This document shows, in pieces, positions 8,952 to 16,867 of a stretch of 45,299 nucleotides of DNA (positions within the stretch are counted from its first letter, which is position 1; the number at the start of each line of letters is the position of its first letter). The notes under the pieces are model-generated. The model was given only the letters and a program-made list of their open reading frames with translations, did no database searches and was not told the origin of the DNA. The stretch is from Lachnospiraceae bacterium (lineage in GTDB: Bacteria; Bacillota; Clostridia; Lachnospirales; Lachnospiraceae): contig JAAZZQ010000067.1 of NCBI GenBank assembly GCA_014239155.1, positions 1 through 45,299 on the forward strand. Direction: 5' to 3'. The translations under genes and the position numbers were made by a program.

Positions 8952-10376
8952 ATGAAGAAAAAGTTATTAAGTACAGTTCTTAGCGCAGTGATACTGACAA
9001 CAATGCTTACAGGGTGCAGCAAAGAGGATTCAACGCAGACACAGGCGCCCGCAGCAGATACAAAGACAGATGACAGTGCAAATAAAGTAGATGATGCGAA
9101 GACAGACGATACTACAGACAATACACAAACAGATGCAAGTACAGCGTCAGGAGGCGGTAAGGTTTACTATTTAAACTTTAAGCCGGAGCAGGCAGGGGAT
9201 TGGGAAGAGCTGGCTGCTACATACACTGCTGAGACGGGGGTGGAGGTTGTTGTACAGACCGCGGCATCTGGTACTTATGAGTCTACATTAAAGTCAGAGA
9301 TGGCAAAGTCAGAAGCACCAACAATGTTTCAGGTAAATGGACCAGTGGGTCTAGCAACGTGGAAGGATTACTGCTATGATCTCTCGGGGTCAGAGGTTTA
9401 TGGACAACTGACAAGCGATGAGTTTGCACTAAAAGATGGCGATGAAGTGAAAGGTATCGCCTATGTGGTAGAGACGTATGGTCTGATTTACAATGCAGAT
9501 ATATTAAATGATTATTTTACAAAGGATTATGCTGTGGTTAAGAGTGTGGAGGAGATTAATTCCTTTGACAACCTCAAGGCAGTTGCGGACAGTATTCAGG
9601 AGAACGCAGATGACCTTGGAGTGAAGGGTGCATTTACATCAGCAGGTATGGATTCAAGTTCTGACTGGAGATTTAAGACACATCTTGCAAATCTTCCAAT
9701 TTATTATGAATATCAAGCTGATGGAATTAGTTCTACAGAGGCAATTAAGGGTACTTACCTAGAAAATTATAAGAACGTATGGGATTTGTATATTACAGAT
9801 TCTGTCTGCGCGCCTTCCATGCTGTCTAGTAAGACCGGCGAGGATGCGACAGCAGATTTCGCACTTGGAGAGGCTGTATTTTATCAGAATGGTACATGGG
9901 CATACACTGATTTGAGTGCAAATGGCATGGAGGATGAATCCCTTGGAATGTTGCCAATTTACATTGGTGTAGATGGCGAGGAGAATCAGGGACTTTGCAC
10001 AGGCAGCGAAAACTATTGGTGTGTAAACAAGAATGCGTCAGAAGAGGATATTCAGGCGACGCTTGACTTTATGAATTGGTGTGTAACTTCCCATGAGGGA
10101 TGTGATTCTCTGTCCTATGTTATGGGATTTGTATGTCCATTCAAGGAGTTCGAGAATTATCCAGCAGCAAATCCATTAGTAGGGATTGCAAATGATTATG
10201 TCTCATCAGGCAAGATTCCAGTTGCTTGGACTTTTACAACAATGCCTTCTGAGAATTGGAAGAATGGTGTTGGAAGTGCTCTGTTAGAGTATGCGCAGGG
10301 AACTGGCGAATGGTCCGCAGTAGAGACAGCATTTGTTGATGGATGGGCTTCTGAATACGCGGCAGTAAATAACTAA
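8952..10376 (+). CDS. Sugar ABC transporter substrate-binding lipoprotein
   Basis: This 474-residue protein captures sugar outside the membrane and delivers it to the permeases encoded downstream. A lipoprotein signal with MLTGC is visible; Cys22 would be lipidated. Residues 23 to about 73 form a Thr/Asp-rich linker, and the rest fits the MalE-like family 1 binding fold, including KSEAPTMFQVNGP and late tryptophan-rich segments. Its place before two MalF/MalG-type permeases, malQ and a LacI regulator makes a maltose or maltodextrin ligand likely. The gene lies behind the operator array, and a terminator follows it. That arrangement would give more binding protein than permease, as is usual in such systems. 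Confidence 0.9.
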   Translation: MKKKLLSTVLSAVILTTMLTGCSKEDSTQTQAPAADTKTDDSANKVDDAKTDDTTDNTQTDASTASGGGKVYYLNFKPEQAGDWEELAATYTAETGVEVVVQTAASGTYESTLKSEMAKSEAPTMFQVNGPVGLATWKDYCYDLSGSEVYGQLTSDEFALKDGDEVKGIAYVVETYGLIYNADILNDYFTKDYAVVKSVEEINSFDNLKAVADSIQENADDLGVKGAFTSAGMDSSSDWRFKTHLANLPIYYEYQADGISSTEAIKGTYLENYKNVWDLYITDSVCAPSMLSSKTGEDATADFALGEAVFYQNGTWAYTDLSANGMEDESLGMLPIYIGVDGEENQGLCTGSENYWCVNKNASEEDIQATLDFMNWCVTSHEGCDSLSYVMGFVCPFKEFENYPAANPLVGIANDYVSSGKIPVAWTFTTMPSENWKNGVGSALLEYAQGTGEWSAVETAFVDGWASEYAAVNN

Positions 10377-10389
10377 TCTAAAGATTTTA

Positions 10390-10424
10390 GGTGCAGCCGG
10401 GAGCATCTGGCTGTACCTTTTTTG
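10390..10424 (+). terminator. Internal terminator after the binding-protein gene
   Basis: GGTGCAGCC (10390-10398) pairs with GGCTGTACC (10409-10417), with one G-U pair and a 10-base loop, followed by TTTTTT. Because the operon continues, it probably acts as a partial terminator that lowers permease expression. Confidence 0.75.
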
Positions 10425-10434
10425 TACACGCCCC

Positions 10435-10580
10435 AGTACTACAGCGAACAAATTGAAGATGTTGTTTGAAGTCAAAAACATTTAACTGAAATATCATTAA
10501 TTATTCAATATTTCTTGATTGAAAGAGATTTATTCTATTAAATTTTGGCAGAATAATTTAAGTTTGTTCGCTGTAGTACT
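10435..10580. mobile_element. MITE-like element with 18-bp inverted repeats
   Basis: AGTACTACAGCGAACAAA (10435-10452) is an exact reverse complement of the bases at 10563-10580. The 146-bp unit is AT-rich and contains no coding frame. If the ends are taken as CTACAG...CTGTAG, the element is flanked by TA on both sides, as for IS630/Tc1-type insertions; otherwise no target duplication is visible. It sits between the binding-protein gene and the permease genes. The transposon family is inference. Confidence 0.6.
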
Positions 10581-10665
10581 AGATGAAAATTATCAACAGG
10601 GCTGACAGGTACCAAGTTGGATAAAAATTTTAGTTTCGTATTATTGTGATAGAAAGGATAAGATT

Positions 10666-11508
10666 ATGGATAAGGCAATTAAGAGATATTTTCCAGTATT
10701 TGCATTACCGACGCTTGTGGCATTTACCATCGGTTTTATAATGCCATTTATACTAGGTGTATATTTGTCTTTTTGTGAATTTACAACCGTCACAGATGCA
10801 AAGTTTGTAGGAATTAAAAATTATATTAGGATTTGGGGTGACAGTACATTTATACATTCGCTCTGGTATACGGCGCTATTTACAATTGTATCTGTGCTGG
10901 CAATTAATATTCTTGCTTTTGCAGTAGCCATGTTGCTGACAAAAGGTATCAAGGGAACCAATATCTTTAGAACCATATTTTTTATGCCAAACTTAATTGG
11001 CGGAATTATTCTTGGCTATATTTGGCAGTTGATTTTAAATGGTATTTTGGCGGGGATGGAGCGCACACTCACCTATAGTTCTTCTTATGGATTTTGGGGA
11101 CTTGTCATTTTAATGTGTTGGCAGCAAGTCGGTTACATGATGATTATTTACATAGCAGGAATACAGAATATTCCGGGTGATTTGATTGAGGCGGCAAAGA
11201 TTGACGGCGCAAACAATACACAACTGTTGAGGCATGTAACACTTCCAATGGTTATGCCTTCTATTACTATCTGTTCGTTCTTGACACTGACCAATTCTTT
11301 TAAGTTGTTTGATCAGAACTTAGCACTTACGGCGGGAGAACCTTCCAATAAGTCAGAAATGCTTGCACTAAATATCTTCAATACATTCTATGGCAGAAAC
11401 GGGTGGGAAGGCGTCGGACAGGCGAAGGCAGTTGTGTTCTTTATATTGGTGGCACTCATTGCGATTGTACAGCTTAGAGCTACAAGAGATAAGGAGGTAC
11501 AGGCATAA
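10666..11508 (+). CDS. Maltose-type ABC transporter permease, MalF-like
   Basis: This 280-residue integral membrane protein has about six hydrophobic helices. The EAA loop that docks the ATPase is clear: EAAKIDGANNTQLLRHVTLP. A family-typical SFKLFDQNLALTAGEP segment follows. It forms the sugar channel together with the next gene's product. It is shorter than E. coli MalF and lacks the large periplasmic insertion, as usual in Firmicutes. GAAAGGATAAG precedes the ATG. The stop overlaps the next start by one base, so the two subunits are translationally coupled. The ATPase subunit is not encoded here. Confidence 0.9.
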   Translation: MDKAIKRYFPVFALPTLVAFTIGFIMPFILGVYLSFCEFTTVTDAKFVGIKNYIRIWGDSTFIHSLWYTALFTIVSVLAINILAFAVAMLLTKGIKGTNIFRTIFFMPNLIGGIILGYIWQLILNGILAGMERTLTYSSSYGFWGLVILMCWQQVGYMMIIYIAGIQNIPGDLIEAAKIDGANNTQLLRHVTLPMVMPSITICSFLTLTNSFKLFDQNLALTAGEPSNKSEMLALNIFNTFYGRNGWEGVGQAKAVVFFILVALIAIVQLRATRDKEVQA

Positions 11509-12350
11509 TGTCAGAAGTGAGAAAAGCAAAGCATGGCGGATTGTTGACTGCAATATTTTCCGTTATTTCAGTTATCTATGTAATGCCAATTATTATTGTA
11601 TTGTACAATTCATTTAAAAAGAAAATTTTTATTAGTAAAAGACCATTTGCATTGCCTGATGGCAAGTCTTTTGTAGGGGTGGAGAATTATATTAGCGGCA
11701 TTGAGAAGATCGAACTTCCCAAAGCGTTTGGCTACTCATTGTTTATTACGATTGCGTCGGTATTTGTAATTATTTTGTGTACTTCTATGTGTGCATGGTA
11801 TATTACACGCGTGAAAAATAAAGTTACTTCGGCAATGTATATGTTGTTTGCATTTTCAATGATTATACCTTTTCAAATGGTAATGTTTACATTATCTAAA
11901 ATTGCTGATATACTACACTTAGGGAACCCTGTCGGCATTGTGATTGTATATTTAGGATTTGGGGCAGGGCTTGCGGTCTTTATGTTCTGTGGATTTGTTA
12001 AATCCATTCCATTAGAGATTGAGGAGGCTGCTATGATTGACGGCTGCACGCCCATTCAAACATACTTCAAAATTGTATTTCCAGTGATGAAACCTACAGC
12101 AATCTCTGTGGCGATTCTTGAAGCGATGTGGGTGTGGAATGATTATCTGCTTCCTTATCTTGTACTTGATATCAAGAAATATAAGACCATTCCTATAGCG
12201 ATTCAGTACCTGAAAGGCGGTTATGGCGCAATTGATATGGGTGCGATGATGGCGATGATTATCCTAGCAATTATCCCAATTATTGTATTTTATATCGCTT
12301 GTCAGAAATATATTATTGAAGGTGTTGTTGCAGGTGCTGTAAAAGGATAA
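11508..12350 (+). CDS. Maltose-type ABC transporter permease, MalG-like
   Basis: This is the second channel subunit, 280 residues with about six membrane helices. The ATPase docking loop reads EEAAMIDGCTPIQTYFKIVFP. The segment MWVWNDYLLPYLVL before the last helices is typical of MalG-type permeases. The ATG overlaps the TAA of the preceding gene. With the partner permease and the binding lipoprotein it would import malto-oligosaccharides. No MalK/MsmX-type ATPase lies nearby, so a shared ATPase encoded elsewhere must power the system, as is known for other Firmicutes. Confidence 0.9.
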   Translation: MSEVRKAKHGGLLTAIFSVISVIYVMPIIIVLYNSFKKKIFISKRPFALPDGKSFVGVENYISGIEKIELPKAFGYSLFITIASVFVIILCTSMCAWYITRVKNKVTSAMYMLFAFSMIIPFQMVMFTLSKIADILHLGNPVGIVIVYLGFGAGLAVFMFCGFVKSIPLEIEEAAMIDGCTPIQTYFKIVFPVMKPTAISVAILEAMWVWNDYLLPYLVLDIKKYKTIPIAIQYLKGGYGAIDMGAMMAMIILAIIPIIVFYIACQKYIIEGVVAGAVKG

Positions 12351-12383
12351 CATTGAAATCAGTTTTTGGAGAAGGAGATGCTT

Positions 12384-13886
12384 ATGAGAAGAAGTGGCGT
12401 ACTTATGCCGGTATCCAGCTTACCGTCAAGATTTGGAATAGGTGGATTTTCAAAAGAAGCCTATGAATTTGTGGATTTTTTGGCAGCATCAGGACAGTCG
12501 CTGTGGCAGATTTTGCCTTTAGGTCCCACAGGATATGGAGATTCTCCATATCAGTCTTTTTCAACTTTTGCGGGCAGCCCATACTATATTAGTTTGGATG
12601 CGCTGATAGAGGAGGGGCTTCTTACAGAGGAAGAATGCTCGTCGGTTGATTTTGGCAACGATACCAAAAAGGTGGATTACGAAAAGATTTACCATACAAG
12701 GTTCGACCTTCTTCGCAGGGCATTTGTGCGGGCGAATGTCAGCGAAAACGCAGAATATATAGAGTTTGTCGAGGTGAATCAGTGGTGGCTAGAAGATTAT
12801 GCAATGTATATGGCAATCAAGGACTTTCAAGATGGTATATCGTGGATTGAATGGGATGAAGGTATCCGTCTTAGAAGACCGCAGGCGATGGCGGATTACA
12901 AGGAGAAACTTGCGGATGATATTGCATTTTACAACTATCAGCAATATCTGTTTTTCAAACAGTGGATGGCACTCAAAGATTACGCCAACAAAATGGGAGT
13001 CCACATTGTGGGTGATATCCCAATTTATGTAGCGTTTGACAGTGCAGATACATGGGCAAATCCAGAGCTGTTCCAGCTTGATGAGGAGAATGTGCCCATT
13101 GCAGTTGCAGGCTGCCCGCCTGATGCGTTTTCGGATACAGGTCAGCTTTGGGGGAATCCACTGTATAAGTGGGATTATCACGAGGAGACGGAGTTTGCAT
13201 GGTGGCTGCAAAGGCTTTCGCATTGTTTTCGCATTTATGATATTGTTCGGATTGACCACTTTCGAGGATTTGATGCATACTGGGCAATTCCATATGGTGA
13301 TGAGACCGCAGAGAATGGTGCATGGAAAAAGGGACCAGGTTATAAACTGTTTGAGGTGATGAAGAAAAAACTTGGTAATCGGGCGGTGATTGCCGAGGAT
13401 TTAGGATTTTTGACGCCAAGTGTTTTAAAGTTGGTAAAAAAGACAGGATATCCCGGGATGAAAGTGCTACAATTTGCATTTGACGCGCAGGGGAACAGCG
13501 ATTATCTGCCACATAAATATACAAATAACAGTGTGGTGTATACAGGAACGCATGACAATGACACTGTAAATGGATGGATTGCTTCTCTGAGTAGAAAGGA
13601 TTTGGCTTTTGCAAAGAAGTACTTAAATGTCAAAAGGACGCCGGAGCTTTGTGAAAGTTTAATCCGGACTGCACTTGGCTGTGTGGCAGACACAGCAATT
13701 ATACCAATACAGGATTACCTTGGACTTGGGGCGGAAGCGCGGATAAACACACCATCCACTTTGGGGGGAAACTGGGAGTGGCGTATGGAGCGTGACGCCT
13801 GCACAGAAGAGTTATCAAAACGGATGCTGGAGCTTTCGTTGCTTTATGGGAGAACTGTCCGTCAAAATATAAGAAAGCGCCGATAG
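12384..13886 (+). CDS. malQ: 4-alpha-glucanotransferase (amylomaltase)
   Basis: This 500-residue cytoplasmic GH77 enzyme transfers glucan segments between malto-oligosaccharides and releases glucose. The N terminus RSGVLMPVSSLPSRFGIGGF and the GDIPIYVAFDSADTW block are family hallmarks. The expected catalytic residues are visible: nucleophile Asp291 in RIDHFRGFDAYW, acid/base Glu338 in VIAEDLG, and Asp391 in TGTHDNDT. The length is normal for the single-domain bacterial form. A TTG start at 12366 is possible in frame, but the ATG at 12384 has AGAAGGAG six bases upstream and begins the conserved sequence, so it is preferred. It processes the sugars imported by the upstream transporter. Confidence 0.95.
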   Translation: MRRSGVLMPVSSLPSRFGIGGFSKEAYEFVDFLAASGQSLWQILPLGPTGYGDSPYQSFSTFAGSPYYISLDALIEEGLLTEEECSSVDFGNDTKKVDYEKIYHTRFDLLRRAFVRANVSENAEYIEFVEVNQWWLEDYAMYMAIKDFQDGISWIEWDEGIRLRRPQAMADYKEKLADDIAFYNYQQYLFFKQWMALKDYANKMGVHIVGDIPIYVAFDSADTWANPELFQLDEENVPIAVAGCPPDAFSDTGQLWGNPLYKWDYHEETEFAWWLQRLSHCFRIYDIVRIDHFRGFDAYWAIPYGDETAENGAWKKGPGYKLFEVMKKKLGNRAVIAEDLGFLTPSVLKLVKKTGYPGMKVLQFAFDAQGNSDYLPHKYTNNSVVYTGTHDNDTVNGWIASLSRKDLAFAKKYLNVKRTPELCESLIRTALGCVADTAIIPIQDYLGLGAEARINTPSTLGGNWEWRMERDACTEELSKRMLELSLLYGRTVRQNIRKRR

Positions 13887-13897
13887 GGGTGAAGAAT

Positions 13898-14938
13898 GTG
13901 TTCGAGCCGACAATAAAAGACATTGCGAAAATATGCGGTGTGGGTGTCAGTACAGTATCGCGTGCGATCAACAATCATCCAGATATTAATCCTGAGACCA
14001 AACAAAAGATATTAGATACAATTCAGGAATATGGTTACGTTCCAAATGACAGTGCCAGAAATTTAAAGCGGTCAGATGCAAAAGCGATTGCAGTGCTCAT
14101 CAAGGGAATTTCCAATTCTTTTTTTACTAAGATGATTCAGGTAATTGAAGAGGAGTGTAAAAAAAAGCACTATGTAATGGAATTGTCGCATGTTGACGCG
14201 GACGAGAATGAGGTAGATGTAGCGCAAAAAGTGGTTAAGGAAAAGCGCCTGCGGGGAATTATTTTTCTGGGGGGATTATTCTCACATTCTGAGGAGAAAT
14301 TAAGAAAGTTAAACGTACCATTTGTTTTTAGTACTGTGGGATCTATCCCAGAGAATATTAACAGAAATCTATATTCGAGTATCAGTGTTGATGATCGTTT
14401 AGAAAGTGCAAAAATGGTGGAGTATCTGATTGGTGCAGGGCACACAAGAATTGCAATTCTTGTAGCGGAGGCACACGAGCAAAGTATTGGCATGCTGCGT
14501 TTGGAGGGATACTGTGATACATTGAGGGCACATGGCATTGAGATTGATTCCAATCTTATCTGTCATACGGACGATAGACTTAGCCATTTTTCTATGGAGA
14601 ATGGATATCTATCAACAAAGAAGTTGCTTGCGCGTGGAGAGTCGTTTACAGCGTTGTACACAGTGGCAGATGCGCTTGCTGTCGGAGCGTTGCGGGCGCT
14701 GCACGAGGCGGGATTACGCGTGCCGGAAGATGTGTCTCTGGCTGGTTATGATGGGATTGATATGACGCTTTACACTGTTCCAAGCCTCACAACGATACGA
14801 CAGCCAGTGGAGAAGATGGCAAAAGATACGACAAAACTGCTTTTTGATATTATTTCGGGAAAGAGAGAACATCAGCATATTACACATCAAGCTGAACTTG
14901 TGATAAGGGAATCTACAAGACAGCGAAGGGAACAGTAA
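13898..14938 (+). CDS. LacI-family transcriptional regulator
   Basis: This regulator of about 346 residues has an N-terminal LacI helix-turn-helix (TIKDIAKICGVGVSTVSRAIN) and a hinge region, followed by a periplasmic-binding-type sensor domain. The GTG at 13898 is chosen because AGGGG lies eight bases upstream; the GTG at 13889 overlaps that site. The gene follows malQ almost without a gap and closes the maltose operon. It probably binds the three palindromes at 8839-8874 and releases them on binding a maltose-type sugar. This makes it functionally MalR-like, which is inference from context. The same sites could also be read by CcpA. Confidence 0.88.
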   Translation: MFEPTIKDIAKICGVGVSTVSRAINNHPDINPETKQKILDTIQEYGYVPNDSARNLKRSDAKAIAVLIKGISNSFFTKMIQVIEEECKKKHYVMELSHVDADENEVDVAQKVVKEKRLRGIIFLGGLFSHSEEKLRKLNVPFVFSTVGSIPENINRNLYSSISVDDRLESAKMVEYLIGAGHTRIAILVAEAHEQSIGMLRLEGYCDTLRAHGIEIDSNLICHTDDRLSHFSMENGYLSTKKLLARGESFTALYTVADALAVGALRALHEAGLRVPEDVSLAGYDGIDMTLYTVPSLTTIRQPVEKMAKDTTKLLFDIISGKREHQHITHQAELVIRESTRQRREQ

Positions 14939-14952
14939 ATTGCAAATCGAGT

Positions 14953-15085
14953 GTTACTGTTCACACAGGACTTAGCATTTACTGTTAAGTGCATACCAAA
15001 ACATACATATAGCACATAGAAATCCATTTGTGAAACAAATTTTTCATGGATTTTTACCTGTTACTAGAACGGAGTGAACAGTAAC
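14953..15085. mobile_element. MITE-like element with 8-bp target duplication
   Basis: GTTACTGTTCAC (14953-14964) is an exact inverted repeat of GTGAACAGTAAC (15074-15085). The 8-bp direct repeat AATCGAGT lies directly outside both ends (14945-14952 and 15086-15093), as left by transposition. The 133-bp element has no coding frame and carries an inner hairpin at 15020-15056. The right-hand target copy is also the left arm of the terminator at 15086-15120, so insertion happened next to a terminator without destroying it. The mobilising transposase is not in the window. Confidence 0.8.
15020..15056 (+). terminator. Hairpin terminator inside the MITE-like element
   Basis: AAATCCAT (15020-15027) pairs with ATGGATTT (15046-15053), and TTTGT/ACAAA pair inside. 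The T run at 15051-15055 overlaps the right arm. It would stop transcription leaving the LacI-type gene. Confidence 0.5.
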
Positions 15086-15124
15086 AATCGAGTAGGGAAG
15101 ATTACTTTCTTTACTCGATTTTTT
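15086..15124 (+). terminator. Original terminator of the maltose operon
   Basis: AATCGAGTA (15086-15094) pairs perfectly with TACTCGATT (15112-15120), followed by TTTT. The left arm is also one copy of the target duplication of the element just upstream. Confidence 0.7.
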
Positions 15125-15126
15125 GT

Positions 15127-15155
15127 TTGTTTTCTTGTGTGAAATAGTATATAAT
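15127..15155 (+). promoter_or_regulatory. Promoter of the hybrid kinase gene
   Basis: TTGTTT (15127-15132), a 17-bp spacer and a consensus TATAAT (15150-15155) lie 38 bp upstream of the ATG at 15194. Confidence 0.6.
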
Positions 15156-15193
15156 AAAAACAATATTTGGACAAATTGGAGGCGGAGATAAGC

Positions 15194-16843
15194 ATGGAGC
15201 ATGAAATGTACCATGACAGACTAAGACAGGCATTAGATGCAAACACGTTGTCCATGATTGAACCGATTTTGGAGCAGATGCCGGGAGGTCTTTTTATCTA
15301 TCATGCAGATGGAAGTGAAGAACTATTGTATATAAACAATGCCGTACTGCGGATTTTTGGCTGCCAGACAAAAGAAGAATTTCGTGAGCTTACGGGTTTT
15401 ACATTTCGGGGAATGGTTCACCCAGATGATATTGAAGCGATAGAAAATAGTATTCAAAATCAGATTGCAAACAGTATTTATGATTTTGACTATGTGGAGT
15501 ATCGTATTGTTCAGAAAGATGGTTCAATACGATGGGTTGCGGATTATGGACATTTTTTGCACACGGAGACTTATGGGGATATCTTTTATGTCTTTATTGA
15601 TGACAATACAGAACGAATGAAACATTATATGACAGAACAGGTCCAGCGGCAGAATCTGCTGGAGGCAGCGTTGAATCAGGCACAGACTGCCAATATTGCA
15701 AGGAATACATTTCTTCAAAATATGTCACATGATATTCGGACACCGCTCAATGTAATTATCGGTTACACAGAGCTTGCCAAAAAGCATAAGATGGAACAAA
15801 ACAAGATCGAAAGTTACCTAAACCAGATTTGTGTTGCGAGTGAACAGCTTCTTGCGATTGTAAAAGCTTCACTTGAGGTCACGCGCATTGAGTCTGGAAA
15901 AGTTTATCTGATGGAGAATCTTGTCGCCATAAATGACTTGTTGGCAGATATAGAGCGGACAATACAACCACAGATAAAGGCAAAAGCAATTCATTTTGTG
16001 GTGGACCGATCGCAAGTGAAACACAATTTGATTTGTATTGATGATATTCGGATAAAGGAGATTTTATTTCAGCTTTTAGATAATGCGGTGAAGTATACAC
16101 AACAAGGAGGTTTAGTGCGTCTAACTGTTGTTGAAACGGCGTCGAAGCTACGTCAGTATGCACAGTTTATGTTTATGGTAGAGGATAATGGAAGAGGAAT
16201 TGCGCAGGAGTTTAGGAAAGATTTATTTCAGCCGTTTGAGCGGGAGCAGAACACAACAAAGAGTGGTGTGTTGGGAACTGGGCTTGGATTGAGTGTGGTG
16301 AAAAGTCTTGTACAACTGATGGATGGTAGTATCGAGGTTGAGAGCAACGTTGGACAAGGCAGTAGATTTATCATTCGCTTGTTTTTAAAAGTTCCGGAGG
16401 AATTGCCAGAAGAGGATCCGATTCCAGTGGCTTGCAAGAATAATGTCGACTTAAAAGGCAAGCGGATTTTGCTGGTGGAGGACAATGAGATTAACCGTGA
16501 AATTGCGCAGGAGTTGCTTATGGATGAGGGATATCTTGTCGAGACGGCAAATGATGGTAGTGTGGCGGTGGAGATGGTTAAAAATTCCAAACCTTATTAT
16601 TATGCTCTTGTTTTGATGGATATTCAAATGCCAGTTATGGATGGATACAGAGCGACAAGGGCAATTCGGGATTTGCAAGATGAGAAGCTTGCAAGGATTC
16701 CAATTATTGCATTGTCTGCGAACGCGTTTGCGGAGGATTATAAACGGTCCAGTGAAGCAGGTATGGACGCACATGTTCCAAAGCCACTTCAGATGGAAGA
16801 ACTTCAGAAGACCATTCGGAATGTATTGGGAAAAGGCAAATAA
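15194..16843 (+). CDS. Soluble PAS hybrid histidine kinase with receiver
   Basis: This 549-residue protein has, in order, a PAS sensor domain (about 20-140), a HisKA domain with the phospho-histidine His179 in FLQNMSHDIRTPLN, and an ATP-binding domain with Asn297 (LLDNAVKY), DNGRG (331-335) and GTGLGL (361-366). A C-terminal receiver domain follows (about 422-545) with phospho-acceptor Asp476 in LVLMDIQMP and Lys530. No signal peptide or membrane helix is visible, so it should sense a cytoplasmic cue. No DNA-binding output and no Hpt domain is attached, so it must pass phosphate elsewhere or act through protein contacts. The ATG at 15194 follows GGAGGCGGAG; the upstream TTG start is not used. 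The genes directly downstream may be co-transcribed. Confidence 0.92.
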   Translation: MEHEMYHDRLRQALDANTLSMIEPILEQMPGGLFIYHADGSEELLYINNAVLRIFGCQTKEEFRELTGFTFRGMVHPDDIEAIENSIQNQIANSIYDFDYVEYRIVQKDGSIRWVADYGHFLHTETYGDIFYVFIDDNTERMKHYMTEQVQRQNLLEAALNQAQTANIARNTFLQNMSHDIRTPLNVIIGYTELAKKHKMEQNKIESYLNQICVASEQLLAIVKASLEVTRIESGKVYLMENLVAINDLLADIERTIQPQIKAKAIHFVVDRSQVKHNLICIDDIRIKEILFQLLDNAVKYTQQGGLVRLTVVETASKLRQYAQFMFMVEDNGRGIAQEFRKDLFQPFEREQNTTKSGVLGTGLGLSVVKSLVQLMDGSIEVESNVGQGSRFIIRLFLKVPEELPEEDPIPVACKNNVDLKGKRILLVEDNEINREIAQELLMDEGYLVETANDGSVAVEMVKNSKPYYYALVLMDIQMPVMDGYRATRAIRDLQDEKLARIPIIALSANAFAEDYKRSSEAGMDAHVPKPLQMEELQKTIRNVLGKGK

Positions 16844-16867
16844 GTGCTGAATGGGAGGAGTGTGTCT

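Noticed and set aside
3-10656. A 17-base identity between 3-19 and 10640-10656 (ATTATTGTGATAGAAAG)
   Set aside because: One copy is in the coding frame of the cytidylyltransferase and the other in a ribosome-binding region; there is no further similarity around them, so chance in AT-rich DNA is the simplest view.
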